A stretch of 64,000 nucleotides of DNA from Pseudomonas mandelii (GCF_006438925.1 NZ_RCZA01000016.1:61657-125656), one strand, 5' to 3'; shown: positions 35,511 through 44,440, numbered from the stretch's first letter. Notes: generated by a model not told the origin, from the letters alone. Translations and numbers: made by a program.

Positions 35511-37313
35511 CTAGTTGACCTGGTCGGCGATGCGCTGAGGCACCGGTATCTGGATTTCCAGCAGTTGCTGGGCGAAGGCTTTGCCTTGCGGATCGATCCG
35601 CAGGCTGGCCACGCCACCGCCTCCCAGGGCGTTTTCCAGCAGGAAATTAAGGCTGTGGGTGCCCGGCAGGTACCAGCGTTCGACACGTCCGTGGATCGGA
35701 TCGAGGACATGACTCATCCAGTCGACGATCACTTCCGGCGTCAAGGCTTCGGCAATCCACGGCAGGTACTCCGGCTCGCGGGCCATGACGCCGATGTTGC
35801 TGTGGTTACCCTTGTCACCGGAGCGCGCCACGGCGAGTTTGACCAGGGCTACGCTGGCATCGGCCCGGACTGAGGGTTTCGGTGGAGCGCACGCCACGGG
35901 CAGGTCGGCGGTGTCGAGTACATCAACGGCGGGCAAGGCGCAGGGGTGGCGCTGGCCCTTGAGATCAATTTCCAGCGTGCAGGCGGTTTTGTCGAGAAGG
36001 AACGAGAACAGCCGGATCAGCGGATACACCGTAGGCCGTCCACCGACAATCCCGGTCAGTCCCGGCGCCATGCCGGTGGCGGCCTGGGCGATCTCCCGAG
36101 AGAATACGATCAACGCCTGTTTACCCGGATGGCGCACCGCGAGTTTGATGACCACTTCGCGGCTGTCCTGACGCTGACCGTGGGGGCCGTAAGTGGCTTC
36201 GCTGCCGAGCAGTTCGATGTTCACTTCGCTGTAGGGTGGCCAACCGCGCTGACTGAAGATTTCCGACGTCTTGTTGATGATGGCTTCGCTGACTCGACGC
36301 GCCTTGTCGACCGCATCGATCCCGGCGATCAGGCAACTGGCGGTGCAGCGGAAACCGTCCGGGTACGTCGCGCTGACCTTGTACTGATCGGTCGGCGGCA
36401 AGCCTTTTGCGCCGTGCACCTGGACCGCGTTTTTGCCTTGTTGCACGAGTTTGACTTCAGTGAAATCGCAGACCACGTCCGGCAACAGATACGCCTGCGG
36501 GTTGCCGATTTCATACAGCATCTGCTCGCCGACCGTCAGGGGTGTGACCAGTCCGCCGGAGCCTTCGGGTTTGCTGACGATGAACTGGCTGTCGGCGCTG
36601 ACTTCGACGATAGGGAAGCCTATGTGTTCGTAGTCGGGCACCTCGCGCCAATCGGTGAAGTTGCCGCCGGTGCATTGGGCGCCACATTCGATGATGTGCC
36701 CGGCCAATGCGGCCTGGGCGAGTTTGTCGTAGTCGTGCCACGACCAGCCGAATTCATGCACCAGCGCGGCGCTGACCACGGCGCTGTCGACCACACGCCC
36801 GGTGATGACGATGTCGGCGCCCAGACGCAGGGCTTCGACGATGCCCGGTGCGCCGAGGTAGGCGTTGGTCGAGACACACATTGGCGGCAGGGGCGCGCCG
36901 CTGAACATTTCATGGATGCCGCTGCTGCTCAGCTGTTGGAGCTGCGGCTGCAAGTCATCGCCCAGCAGCACGGCGATTTTCAGCGTTACCCCGGCTTTGT
37001 CGCAGGCCGCTTGCAGGGCGGCGGCGCAGGCTTGCGGGTTGACCCCGCCGGCGTTGCTGATGACGCGGATTTTCTGTTCGGCGAGTTGACCCAGCAGCGG
37101 GCTGAGGACTTCGATGAAGTCGCTGGCGTAACCGGCCTGAGGATCTTTCATCCGCGCGCCGGCCATGATCGACATCGTAATCTCGGCCAGATAATCGAAG
37201 ACCAGATAATCCAGGCGCCCACCTTCCACCAGTTGCGCGGCGGCGGTCGAGGTGTCGCCCCAGAAGGCGCTGGCGCAACCGATGCGGATTGTTTTTGGCA
37301 CAGTCAACTCCAT
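35511..37313 (-). CDS. atuA: acyclic terpene utilization protein AtuA (DUF1446)
   Basis: A 600-residue protein of the DUF1446/AtuA family: IGCASAFWGDTSTAAAQLVE near the N-terminus, ISNAGGVNPQACA, and a C-terminal AtuA-like region starting around LVKLAVARSGDKGNHSN. It is essential for growth on citronellol in P. aeruginosa, but its biochemical role is unclear. The ATG at 37313 starts MELTVPKTIRIG. It is the first gene of atuABCDEF, immediately downstream of the AtuR-type operators. Confidence 0.92.
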   Translation of the reverse strand: MELTVPKTIRIGCASAFWGDTSTAAAQLVEGGRLDYLVFDYLAEITMSIMAGARMKDPQAGYASDFIEVLSPLLGQLAEQKIRVISNAGGVNPQACAAALQAACDKAGVTLKIAVLLGDDLQPQLQQLSSSGIHEMFSGAPLPPMCVSTNAYLGAPGIVEALRLGADIVITGRVVDSAVVSAALVHEFGWSWHDYDKLAQAALAGHIIECGAQCTGGNFTDWREVPDYEHIGFPIVEVSADSQFIVSKPEGSGGLVTPLTVGEQMLYEIGNPQAYLLPDVVCDFTEVKLVQQGKNAVQVHGAKGLPPTDQYKVSATYPDGFRCTASCLIAGIDAVDKARRVSEAIINKTSEIFSQRGWPPYSEVNIELLGSEATYGPHGQRQDSREVVIKLAVRHPGKQALIVFSREIAQAATGMAPGLTGIVGGRPTVYPLIRLFSFLLDKTACTLEIDLKGQRHPCALPAVDVLDTADLPVACAPPKPSVRADASVALVKLAVARSGDKGNHSNIGVMAREPEYLPWIAEALTPEVIVDWMSHVLDPIHGRVERWYLPGTHSLNFLLENALGGGGVASLRIDPQGKAFAQQLLEIQIPVPQRIADQVN

Positions 37314-37343
37314 AGCCACCTTCGATAGAAGTGCATCGAGACT

Positions 37344-37404
37344 ACCAAGCAAGCGCTTGGTTTGTAAACGGCTTAACTATCTTCTGCCCGAGCGCTTGCT
37401 TGGT
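37344..37404. promoter_or_regulatory. AtuR operator pair between atuA and atuR
   Basis: ACCAAGCAAGCGCT (37344-37357) and AGCGCTTGCTTGGT (37391-37404) are exact 14-bp inverted copies 33 bp apart. Each contains or abuts an AAGCGCTT palindromic core, as in AAGCAAGCGCTTGGTTT at 37349-37363. They sit 31 bp upstream of atuA and 88 bp upstream of atuR, the expected place for autoregulated TetR repression. Confidence 0.85.
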
Positions 37405-37491
37405 CGCGCCGGCCAGCTTAAATTGCCCGCGCAACCCCGCAGTTTTAGCGGCGAGCGGCGTATTTGATTGATCGACTGTAGGAGAGAACGG

Positions 37492-38118
37492 GTGGACGAG
37501 CAAAAAGCCCTGAGGGTGATGCGCGAATTGGTCGACAGCGGCCAATTGACCGACCCGGACAGCGCCCGCGGCAAACTGCTGCAAGTGGCCGCTCACCTGT
37601 TCCGCAACAAAGGTTACGAACGCACCACCGTGCGCGATCTGGCCGGCGCCGTGGGGATTCAGTCCGGCAGTATTTTTCATCACTTCAAAAGCAAGGACGA
37701 GATCCTGCGGGCGGTGATGGAAGAAACCATTCGCTATAACACTGCGTTGATGCGTGCAGCCCTGGCAGAAGCCGGCAGTGTGCGCGAGCGGGTACTGGCG
37801 CTGATTCGTTGTGAATTGCAGTCGATCATGGGTGGCAGCGGCGAGGCCATGGCGGTGTTGGTGTATGAATGGCGCTCGCTGTCCGCAGACGGGCAGGCGC
37901 AGGTGCTGGCGCTGCGCGACATTTATGAAGAACTCTGGCTACAGGTGCTGGGCGAGGCCAAGGAGGCCGGTTTTATTCGCGGGGATGTGTTCATCACCCG
38001 CCGTTTTCTGACGGGTGCGTTGTCCTGGACCACCACCTGGTTTCGCGCAGGCGGCAGCATGAGTCTCGATCAATTGGCCGATGAGGCGTTGATTCTGGTG
38101 CTGGAAGAGAAGCAATAA
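37492..38118 (+). CDS. atuR: TetR-family repressor of the atu operon
   Basis: A 208-residue TetR regulator with N-terminal HTH (TTVRDLAGAVGIQSGSIFHH followed by FKSKDEI). It is divergent from atuA, matching atuR of P. aeruginosa and P. citronellolis, which represses the cluster. The GTG at 37492 follows AGGAGAG. A TTG at 37468 is an upstream alternative. Confidence 0.9.
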   Translation: MDEQKALRVMRELVDSGQLTDPDSARGKLLQVAAHLFRNKGYERTTVRDLAGAVGIQSGSIFHHFKSKDEILRAVMEETIRYNTALMRAALAEAGSVRERVLALIRCELQSIMGGSGEAMAVLVYEWRSLSADGQAQVLALRDIYEELWLQVLGEAKEAGFIRGDVFITRRFLTGALSWTTTWFRAGGSMSLDQLADEALILVLEEKQ

Positions 38119-38209
38119 GTTTGTTCAGGTCGAAGGAAACTGGCTAAGTAGCCGAAACCGCCTAGCTTGAATGCATTGAGGCGTATTTTTTTGGGGAGTG
38201 GTTGTTTTG

Positions 38210-39016
38210 ATGTCTTCGCCAATTCGGACGGCTTCGCGGCTTTTGCTGGCGACGCTTGCGGTGTTATGCGTGGTTCCATCCCAGGCCGCACAGCTGGTGC
38301 GGGTCGGTGCCGCACATTTTCCCCCTTATACCGTGCGCCCGGAATCCGGTGCCGACACCGGTTTGCTGCCGCAGCTGGTCGAGGCGCTCAATGCCTTGCA
38401 GAACGACTATCAGTTTGTGTTGGTGCCCACTTCCATTCCCCGGCGTTTCGGTGACTTCAAGCAAGGCCGGGTGGACATGGCGATTTTCGAGAATCCGGAC
38501 TGGGGCTGGAAGGACATCCCGCACACCACTGTCGACATGGGGCTGGAAGACGCCGAGATTTTTGTCGCGCAACGCCAGCCCGATGGCCAGCCGGTTCGTC
38601 AGCAGAGTTATTTTGCCGACCTCGCCGGCAAGCGTCTGGCGCTGTTCAGCGGCTATCACTACGAATTCGCCAACTTCAATGCCGATCCAAAATTCCTCGC
38701 GCAAAACTACGATGCAACGCTGACGTACTCCCATGACAGTAACCTGCTGATGGTGCTGCGCGGGCGTGCCGACGTTGCACTGGTGACGCGCTCGTACCTC
38801 AGCGATTACCTGCTGCGCAACGAGAAAGTCGCCGATCAGCTGCTGGTGTCCCAGCGTATCGATCAGGTTTATCACCACTACGCCATCCTCAGTCCCGCCG
38901 CACCGATCACTGGCGAGGCTTTCGGCAAGTTGCTGCAAGGGTTGCGGGACAATGGCCAGATGCTGAAGATTTTCGATCCCTACAAGATCGCCGTGGTGCC
39001 GGTTCCGGGTACCTGA
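38210..39016 (+). CDS. periplasmic solute-binding protein, SBP_bac_3 family
   Basis: A 268-residue protein with a signal peptide (residues 1-26, ending SQAA) and a type-3 extracellular solute-binding fold (RVGAAHFPPYTV, QGRVDMAIFENPDWGW). No ABC permease or ATPase gene is adjacent, so it is an orphan binding protein, perhaps a sensor accessory. The ATG at 38210 is chosen; GTG at 38198 directly abuts GGGGA and is unlikely to be used. Confidence 0.82.
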   Translation: MSSPIRTASRLLLATLAVLCVVPSQAAQLVRVGAAHFPPYTVRPESGADTGLLPQLVEALNALQNDYQFVLVPTSIPRRFGDFKQGRVDMAIFENPDWGWKDIPHTTVDMGLEDAEIFVAQRQPDGQPVRQQSYFADLAGKRLALFSGYHYEFANFNADPKFLAQNYDATLTYSHDSNLLMVLRGRADVALVTRSYLSDYLLRNEKVADQLLVSQRIDQVYHHYAILSPAAPITGEAFGKLLQGLRDNGQMLKIFDPYKIAVVPVPGT

Positions 39017-39042
39017 GATCATTTGTGAACACCGGAGATCAA

Positions 39043-39074
39043 GTGTGGGAGCGAGCCTGCTCGCGAAGGGGGCG
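39043..39074. repeat. single REP element
   Basis: GTGTGGGAGCGAGCCTGCTC followed by GCGAAGGGGGCG is a REP copy in the 75-bp gap between the convergent solute-binding protein and pvdS genes; its stem is the GAGCCTGCTC core. Confidence 0.8.
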
Positions 39075-39090
39075 ACGCAAATTTCGGATC

Positions 39091-39639
39091 TTAGCGGCGG
39101 GCAAAGGTATCCACACGACTGCCCGACACCTTGCGGCAGTGCACCAGCGCATCGCGAATCATGAAGTTGACCAAGGTCGGCGAGACGCCAAGCTCCTTGG
39201 CGATGTCCTTTTGCGGCACGCCGTGCAGGCGATACATCTCGAAGGCGTAGCGGGTGCGGCCGGGCAGCTCGGTCAGCGCGTCGGCGATGTGTTCCAGCGT
39301 CGAGAAGTTGATGTGCGAGGTTTCCGGCGAAGCACCTTGAATCACCACGTTCAGGCCTTCCTCTTCCGGGCCTGAGTACTTCTGCTCCAGCGCCTGTTTG
39401 CGGTAGTGATCGATCGCCAGGTTGCGCACGATCTGGAACAGGTAGCTGAGCTGAGCCTTGAACGAGGACGTGATCTGCGGCGCGGATTGCAGCCGGAAGA
39501 ACGCATCCTGCACCACGTCTTCAGCACGCGACCGGCAGCCGGTAATGCGGGCTGCAATCTTGACCAGAATCAGTCGATTGTCGACGAATGCCTGGAGTAG
39601 CGGTGAATCGCACCTGCTTGTGGACACTTGTTCCGTCAT
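39091..39639 (-). CDS. pvdS: ECF sigma factor PvdS (pyoverdine/iron starvation)
   Basis: A 182-residue ECF sigma factor. Sigma region 2 has DVVQDAFFRLQSAPQITSSF and LSYLFQIVRNLAIDHYRKQA; region 4 has LHGVPQKDIAKELGVSPTLV. These are very close to my memory of PvdS/PbrA/PfrI. It directs transcription of pyoverdine biosynthesis genes under iron limitation and is typically Fur-repressed and held by the FpvR anti-sigma. A Fur box lies 82 bp upstream. No pyoverdine biosynthetic genes occur in this window. Confidence 0.88.
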   Translation of the reverse strand: MTEQVSTSRCDSPLLQAFVDNRLILVKIAARITGCRSRAEDVVQDAFFRLQSAPQITSSFKAQLSYLFQIVRNLAIDHYRKQALEQKYSGPEEEGLNVVIQGASPETSHINFSTLEHIADALTELPGRTRYAFEMYRLHGVPQKDIAKELGVSPTLVNFMIRDALVHCRKVSGSRVDTFARR

Positions 39640-39720
39640 TGGAAATCACCTTGCTGCAAATAGGTTCGTGGGACGGCAAGCGGGGGCTGAGCCGTCCAAC
39701 ACATCGAGCGACAAATTATT

Positions 39721-39739
39721 CTTAATGATAATTATTGTC
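39721..39739. promoter_or_regulatory. Fur box upstream of pvdS
   Basis: CTTAATGATAATTATTGTC matches the 19-bp Fur consensus GATAATGATAATCATTATC at 15 positions. It lies 82-100 bp upstream of the pvdS start on the opposite strand orientation (Fur sites are palindromic). Confidence 0.85.
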
Positions 39740-39883
39740 AAATGAGAAATAAAACTAATGCTCCCCAAAGGTGCGGAGTGATAACTGCGACACGCTGACG
39801 CACTTGGCCCTGTTGTGTTTCAAGCCTGCGGACGGGCCGGGTGGTCTTGCGTTTTCTCGCCGAAACCCAGTACGCGGTCAAAT

Positions 39884-39935
39884 GTGGGAGCGGCGGTGCG
39901 ACGATTCGACTTGCTCGCGAAGGCGTCGGCGCAGT
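39884..39935. repeat. degenerate REP element
   Basis: TGTGGGAGCGGCGGTGCGAC and ACTTGCTCGCGAAGGCG preserve the ends of a REP copy, with an altered central region. Confidence 0.55.
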
Positions 39936-40027
39936 TTGCGCGGATTTGCGCGTTGACTGTCGCTTCGGACCGGCTCAGGCTGCCTGTGCTTTTTTTAGTG
40001 GATCGTAATTCACAAAGGAGACAGTCA

Positions 40028-40846
40028 ATGCCCTTCGTTACGGTTGATGGACAACCCCTTCACTACCTTGATCAAGGCACCGGCCCTGCCGTTCTGCTGG
40101 CCGGCAGTTATCTGTGGGACCAGGCCATGTGGGCGCCGCAGATTGCCGCTCTGTCGCAACACTACCGGGTGATTGCTCTGGACCTGTGGGGCCATGGTGA
40201 ATCCGGGCGGATGCCCGAGTGCACAAGGTCGCTGGATGACGTAGCGCGCCAGGCACTGGCGCTGCTCGATCATCTGGACATCGACCGTGTCACGCTGGTC
40301 GGTCTCTCGGTCGGTGGCATGTGGGGCGTGCGTCTGGCGCTGTCGGCCCCGCAACGGATCAACGGTCTGGTGCTGATGGACACCTACGTTGGTGTCGAGC
40401 CGGAACCGACTCGCCAATACTATTTCTCGCTGTTCAAACAGATCGAAGATACCGGCGTGATCGCGCCGCAGCTGCTCGATATCGTCGTGCCGATCTTCTT
40501 CCGCCCGGGCATCGATCCGCAGTCGGCGCTGTATCAGGATTTTCGCGGAAAACTGGCCGCACTGCCGGCGGAGCGTCTGCGCGAGAGCATCGTGCCGATG
40601 GGGCGGATTACGTTCGGGCGGGATGATCTATTGCCGCGACTGGGCGAGTTGAATCCTGAAACCACGCTGCTGATGTGTGGCGATCAGGACAAACCGCGGC
40701 CGCCGAGCGAAACCAGGGAAATGGCGGAGCTGATCGGTTGCCCGTATCTGCTGGTGCCGGAGGCGGGGCATATCTCCAATCTGGAGAATCCGCAGTTCGT
40801 CACCGAAGCACTGCTGTCATTTTTGTCTAAGCGGAATCCGGCGTAG
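40028..40846 (+). CDS. alpha/beta hydrolase
   Basis: A 272-residue alpha/beta hydrolase fold protein. The nucleophile elbow is GLSVGGMWG (Ser about residue 94), the oxyanion region is near LLAGSYLWD, a charge-relay acid is likely in CGDQDKPRPP, and the His is in EAGHISNLENP. It resembles 3-oxoadipate enol-lactonase-like enzymes, but the substrate is unknown. The ATG at 40028 follows AAAGGAG. Confidence 0.85.
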   Translation: MPFVTVDGQPLHYLDQGTGPAVLLAGSYLWDQAMWAPQIAALSQHYRVIALDLWGHGESGRMPECTRSLDDVARQALALLDHLDIDRVTLVGLSVGGMWGVRLALSAPQRINGLVLMDTYVGVEPEPTRQYYFSLFKQIEDTGVIAPQLLDIVVPIFFRPGIDPQSALYQDFRGKLAALPAERLRESIVPMGRITFGRDDLLPRLGELNPETTLLMCGDQDKPRPPSETREMAELIGCPYLLVPEAGHISNLENPQFVTEALLSFLSKRNPA

Positions 40847-40855
40847 CGTTTGAGA

Positions 40856-40930
40856 AAAAGATCGCAGCCTTCGGCAGCTCCTACAGGAGGACGCGCACTC
40901 TGTAGGAGTTGCCGAAGGCTGCGATCTTTT
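40856..40930. repeat. REP inverted pair, GATCTTTT family
   Basis: AAAAGATCGCAGCCTTCGGC through CTCCTACA (40856-40885) is inverted as TGTAGGAGTTGCCGAAGGCT through GCGATCTTTT (40901-40930), with one mismatch and a 15-nt loop. It sits between convergent genes and could act as a bidirectional terminator. The same family recurs at 51750-51839. Confidence 0.9.
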
Positions 40931-40938
40931 GATCTTGC

Positions 40939-41709
40939 TTACTTAGGCCCGAGAATTTGCAGCAACTTGTCCGGCGAAGGCGCGCCTTGCTGTTGTTGCA
41001 GCTCGCCCTTGTCGTCCATGTAGAAAATCGCCGGAGTGGCCTGCAGCTCCAGGTCTTCCATCAACTGCATGTTCGCCGCCAGCTTCGCCTGAATCGCCGG
41101 TGGCACGTTTTTCAGGGCTTTTAGCGAGCTTTCCTTACCTGACTTCTCATGGTCTTCCAAGGCTTTCTGCGGATCCTTGGCGGCCAGCAGCGCAGCCGAT
41201 TTCCCCGGACTGTCTTCGCGAATGATGCCGACCATAATGTGCCGCAGCTGCACCTTGCCCGCCTTGACCCATGGTCGTGCCTGTTCCCAGAACATGTTGC
41301 AGTAAGGGCAGTTCGGATCGCTGAACAGGTACACGACCCGCGGCGCATCTTTCTCCCCGTCGCCGATCCAGTTGCTGGCTTCCATCTTGCCCCAGATTTC
41401 CTTGGCCATCGGTGCGTAAACCAGCTTCTGCAACGGCGCGCTGCTCAGGTCGTTGCCGTCGGCGTCGTAAAGATTGCCGAGCAGCACGTGCTTGCCATCC
41501 GGGGTCAGGTACAACGCCATGCCCCGGTTCTGGTACTGTGCCGCATAACCGCGCAAGCCGTCGGGTGCGTCGAATTGGCCGACGATTTTCGCGCCCTTGG
41601 CTTCGATTTTCTTGATCGCTTCGGGCAATTCTTCGGCGGCCTGCACTGACGGTAAATGCAGCAGGGCGGCGCCCAGGGTCAACGTCAGCAGGTGGCGGAG
41701 GCGGGGCAT
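40939..41709 (-). CDS. dsbG: periplasmic disulfide isomerase DsbG
   Basis: A 256-residue DsbC/DsbG-family protein with signal peptide (1-24), N-terminal dimerisation domain and thioredoxin fold. The active site is CPYC (in FSDPNCPYCNMF) and the cis-Pro loop reads QATPAIFY. It isomerises or rescues cysteines in the periplasm and needs DsbD for reduction, and dsbD is in the same operon. Its 5' end overlaps the upstream TlpA-like gene by 25 bp. Confidence 0.92.
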   Translation of the reverse strand: MPRLRHLLTLTLGAALLHLPSVQAAEELPEAIKKIEAKGAKIVGQFDAPDGLRGYAAQYQNRGMALYLTPDGKHVLLGNLYDADGNDLSSAPLQKLVYAPMAKEIWGKMEASNWIGDGEKDAPRVVYLFSDPNCPYCNMFWEQARPWVKAGKVQLRHIMVGIIREDSPGKSAALLAAKDPQKALEDHEKSGKESSLKALKNVPPAIQAKLAANMQLMEDLELQATPAIFYMDDKGELQQQQGAPSPDKLLQILGPK

Positions 41710-42551
41710 GGCAGTTTCCTTGAAGAGGTGGCCGGTGCGGCAGGATTCGGGGTGTCGAAGTTTTCCAGAGCGCGGGCCAGGCTGGCTTCCGACAGCTCAC
41801 CCAGATGGCTGCCCAGCAGGCGACCGTCGGGGCTATAGAACAGCGTAGTCGGCAACGCCATGGAGCCGACGGCCTGACCCAATCGGCCACTACCGTCGAA
41901 CAGCACGTTGGACAGGCTCAGGCCCTGGGTTTCCAGAAAAGTACTGACGCTTTGCATGCTTTCAGCCTGATTGACGAACAGGAACGTCAGGTTCGGGCGG
42001 TGTTGTTGGGCGTTTTCCAGCACCGGCATTTCCCGACGGCACGGCGGACACCAGGTGGCCCAGAGATTGATCACCAACGGGCCGCCCTTGTAATCGGCCA
42101 GTTGCACGGTTTCGCCGGCGGCATTGCGCAGGGTAATTTCCGGCAGGCGTGTGCCTTGTTCGTAGAGGGTCAGGGAGAAGGTCGCCAGCAGCCAGAACGC
42201 CAGGCCACTGGCCACGCCAAAGCCCAACGGGCGGCGCAAGCCCGGGCGACGCCAGCCTCGATACAACGCGGCCAGCAGCAGCACGATCACACCCGGCCAG
42301 GCGAGGAAACCGCCGTCGCGCAGGTCGATGATCTGCCAGGGATCATCGCGATAGTGCGCCCAGTAAACGGCCACGAAGCCGACCCGGGCGGCGAGCATGC
42401 TCAGCAGGAACAGACTGAACAGCACCGACTCCGGATTCTCGCCGCCGCGCTTGGCCACCCGCCAGCCGACGAAGGTCGCCAGCGCCAGGGCACTGATCAG
42501 CAGCAGGTGATTAAGCGCGATGGCAAAAGTGCCGAGGGTAAAGGTCAGCAT
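41685..42551 (-). CDS. Lgt-like membrane domain fused to TlpA/DsbE-type thioredoxin
   Basis: A 288-residue protein. Residues 1-135 hold about four membrane helices resembling a prolipoprotein diacylglyceryl transferase fragment (AARVGFVAVYWAHYRDD, RDGGFLAWPG). Residues 140-275 form a TlpA-like thioredoxin domain with WATWCPPCRREMP. It matches the gene between dsbD and dsbG in P. aeruginosa (PA2477, from memory). The ATG at 42551 overlaps the dsbD stop. It probably relays electrons from DsbD to periplasmic thiols while anchored in the membrane. The Lgt-like part lacks most of Lgt and is probably not an active transferase. Confidence 0.8.
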   Translation of the reverse strand: MLTFTLGTFAIALNHLLLISALALATFVGWRVAKRGGENPESVLFSLFLLSMLAARVGFVAVYWAHYRDDPWQIIDLRDGGFLAWPGVIVLLLAALYRGWRRPGLRRPLGFGVASGLAFWLLATFSLTLYEQGTRLPEITLRNAAGETVQLADYKGGPLVINLWATWCPPCRREMPVLENAQQHRPNLTFLFVNQAESMQSVSTFLETQGLSLSNVLFDGSGRLGQAVGSMALPTTLFYSPDGRLLGSHLGELSEASLARALENFDTPNPAAPATSSRKLPCPASATC

Positions 42552-44287
42552 TAACGGGCGTCTCGGGTAGTGGTCCAGCGTTGCAGGAAGGTGCCGGCAT
42601 CGACCTCGCCGGTGATGCGCTGGCTGCGACGCTCGATGCCGTCGGCGCCGATCCACAGCAGGCTCGGTGGCCCCGGCACTTTATAACGGCCGAGCAGTTC
42701 GCGGCTGGCGGCATTGTCGGCGGTGACGTCCAGCCGTAGCAAGCGCACATCGCTCAAGGCTTGCAGTACGTGGGCTTTGCCGAACACCTGTTTTTCCATG
42801 ACCTTGCACGACACGCACCAGTCGGCGTAGTAGTCCAGCAGCACCCATTGGCCTTGAGCCTGCGCCGCGTCGAGTTCCCGTTGCAGCGCTGCCGGGTCCT
42901 TGATCGTGGTGAATGCGTCGTGGCCGACCGGGTTTGCGGCGCTGCTCGAGTTTGAAGCGCTGTAGACCTGCAATGGCTTCACCAAGTCGTCGCTGCCGCC
43001 GGCGGCACCGATCATCAGCAGACTGCCCCACACACCCAGCAAGAGTGAGCTGGCGCCGAACAGATGGGCGACGCGACCGAAACCTTCCGACTGCTTCCAG
43101 GCGCTGTACGCGGCAATCAGCAGCAACGCACCGCACAAACCAATCCACAGTGATTCATCCAGCACCGGACGCAGCATCAGCAACGCGGTGGCGAGGAACA
43201 GGAAGCCAAACACACCCTTGAGCAGGTTCATCCACGCGCCGGGTTTGGGCAGGAAGCGATTGCCGACAGTCACCAACAGCAGCAGCGGCACACCGATGCC
43301 GATGCCCATGGCGAACAGAATCAGCCCGCCATGCAGCGCATTGCCGCTTTGGGCGATGTAGAGCAAGGCGCCCGCCAGCGGGGCGGTCATGCACGGGCCC
43401 ACCAGCAAACCGGACAAGGCCCCCAATACACCGGCGCCGAACAGGCTACCGCCGCGCTGATTGCGCGAGACGTTTTCCAATCGATCACGCACGGCCACCG
43501 GTAGTTGCAACTCGAAGAAGCCGAACATCGGCAACGCCAGCAACACAAATACAGCCGCGAAACTGCCCAGCAACCAAGGGTTCTGCAACAACGCCTGCAG
43601 ATTCGCCCCGAGCAGCGCGGCCAGCACGCCCATCGCCGCATACACCAACGCCATGCTCACGACGTAGCTGGTGGCCAAGGCGAAACCGCGTTTGGGCGTG
43701 GCGCCACTGCCGACGATCAAACCGGCCAGAATCGGCAACATCGGCAACGAGCAGGGCGTGAAGGCCAGCAACAGTCCCAGACCCAGGAACACCAGCAAGC
43801 TCCAGCCCAGCGCCCGCTGTTGCAGGCCACTGGCCAAGGCTTGGTCCGGTGCTTCGTCAGTCGCAGCGACAGTCGATTGACCGCCCAGATCCACGACCTG
43901 AGTGTGCGGTGGATAACACAACCCGGCGTCGGCACAGCCCTGGAAGCCGACCTTGATCTGGCCGGTAGCACCTGCCGGGATCTTCAGTTCCAGGCCTTGG
44001 CGATAGACCTGCTGTTCGCCGAAGAACTCGTCGCTGTGCGCTTCGCCGTCAGGCAATGCGGGCTTGTGCTCTGCAGGCAAGCCATCGAATTTCAGGCGTT
44101 GCTGGTAAAGGTAATAACCATCGGCGATCTGCCAATAGAGCTGGGTTTCACCGGAATCGAGGCGTTCGGAGGTAAAGATGAACGCCTTGCCGACGGGAAG
44201 AAAGTCGGGTTTGGTCGCGAACGGATCAGTCCCTGCCTGGGCCACACCCGAGATCAAGAGAACCAAAAATAGAAACAGTCGACGCAT
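42551..44287 (-). CDS. dsbD: thiol:disulfide interchange protein DsbD
   Basis: A 578-residue protein with signal peptide, N-terminal alpha domain (cysteines in VGFQGCADAGLCYPP), eight-helix core with cysteines in FTPCSLPMLP and VGPCMTAPLAG, and C-terminal thioredoxin domain with DWCVSCKVMEK. It moves electrons from cytoplasmic thioredoxin to periplasmic partners such as DsbG and the TlpA-like protein. It is the first gene of the dsbD-tlpA-dsbG operon, divergent from dsbRS. Confidence 0.93.
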   Translation of the reverse strand: MRRLFLFLVLLISGVAQAGTDPFATKPDFLPVGKAFIFTSERLDSGETQLYWQIADGYYLYQQRLKFDGLPAEHKPALPDGEAHSDEFFGEQQVYRQGLELKIPAGATGQIKVGFQGCADAGLCYPPHTQVVDLGGQSTVAATDEAPDQALASGLQQRALGWSLLVFLGLGLLLAFTPCSLPMLPILAGLIVGSGATPKRGFALATSYVVSMALVYAAMGVLAALLGANLQALLQNPWLLGSFAAVFVLLALPMFGFFELQLPVAVRDRLENVSRNQRGGSLFGAGVLGALSGLLVGPCMTAPLAGALLYIAQSGNALHGGLILFAMGIGIGVPLLLLVTVGNRFLPKPGAWMNLLKGVFGFLFLATALLMLRPVLDESLWIGLCGALLLIAAYSAWKQSEGFGRVAHLFGASSLLLGVWGSLLMIGAAGGSDDLVKPLQVYSASNSSSAANPVGHDAFTTIKDPAALQRELDAAQAQGQWVLLDYYADWCVSCKVMEKQVFGKAHVLQALSDVRLLRLDVTADNAASRELLGRYKVPGPPSLLWIGADGIERRSQRITGEVDAGTFLQRWTTTRDAR

Positions 44288-44334
44288 GGGTAAGCCTTAT
44301 CCCTGTGCAAGTGAGGTGCACAATGGGAGGCGGC

Positions 44335-44353
44335 GATTAACCGATGATTAACC
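44335..44353. promoter_or_regulatory. tandem GATTAACC repeats, candidate DsbR site
   Basis: GATTAACC at 44335-44342 and again at 44346-44353 are 11 bp apart (one helical turn), the arrangement bound by OmpR-family dimers. They lie 48 bp upstream of dsbD in the divergent dsbD/dsbR region. Confidence 0.65.
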
Positions 44354-44440
44354 ACAGTTGCCTTGTGGCAATGGCGCTTGCGGCATAATGTCCGCTTAAT
44401 CGGCCGCCGGCCTAATCACCTTTTTTCAACAGGTCTCACC

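Larger units (their letters stand above)
39640..40027. other. intergenic region between pvdS and the hydrolase gene
   Basis: This 388-bp stretch contains the Fur box (39721-39739), AT-rich promoter DNA for pvdS, and a degenerate REP copy at 39884-39935. An open frame continuous with the hydrolase runs through it from 39815, but lacks a ribosome site and crosses the REP, so it is treated as non-coding. Confidence 0.6.

Noticed and set aside
29037..37328. Very long plus-strand open frames (about 460-715 codons) across the atu operon
   Set aside because: They are antisense to well-supported genes with clear motifs, have no recognisable sequence and reflect codon bias in high-GC DNA.
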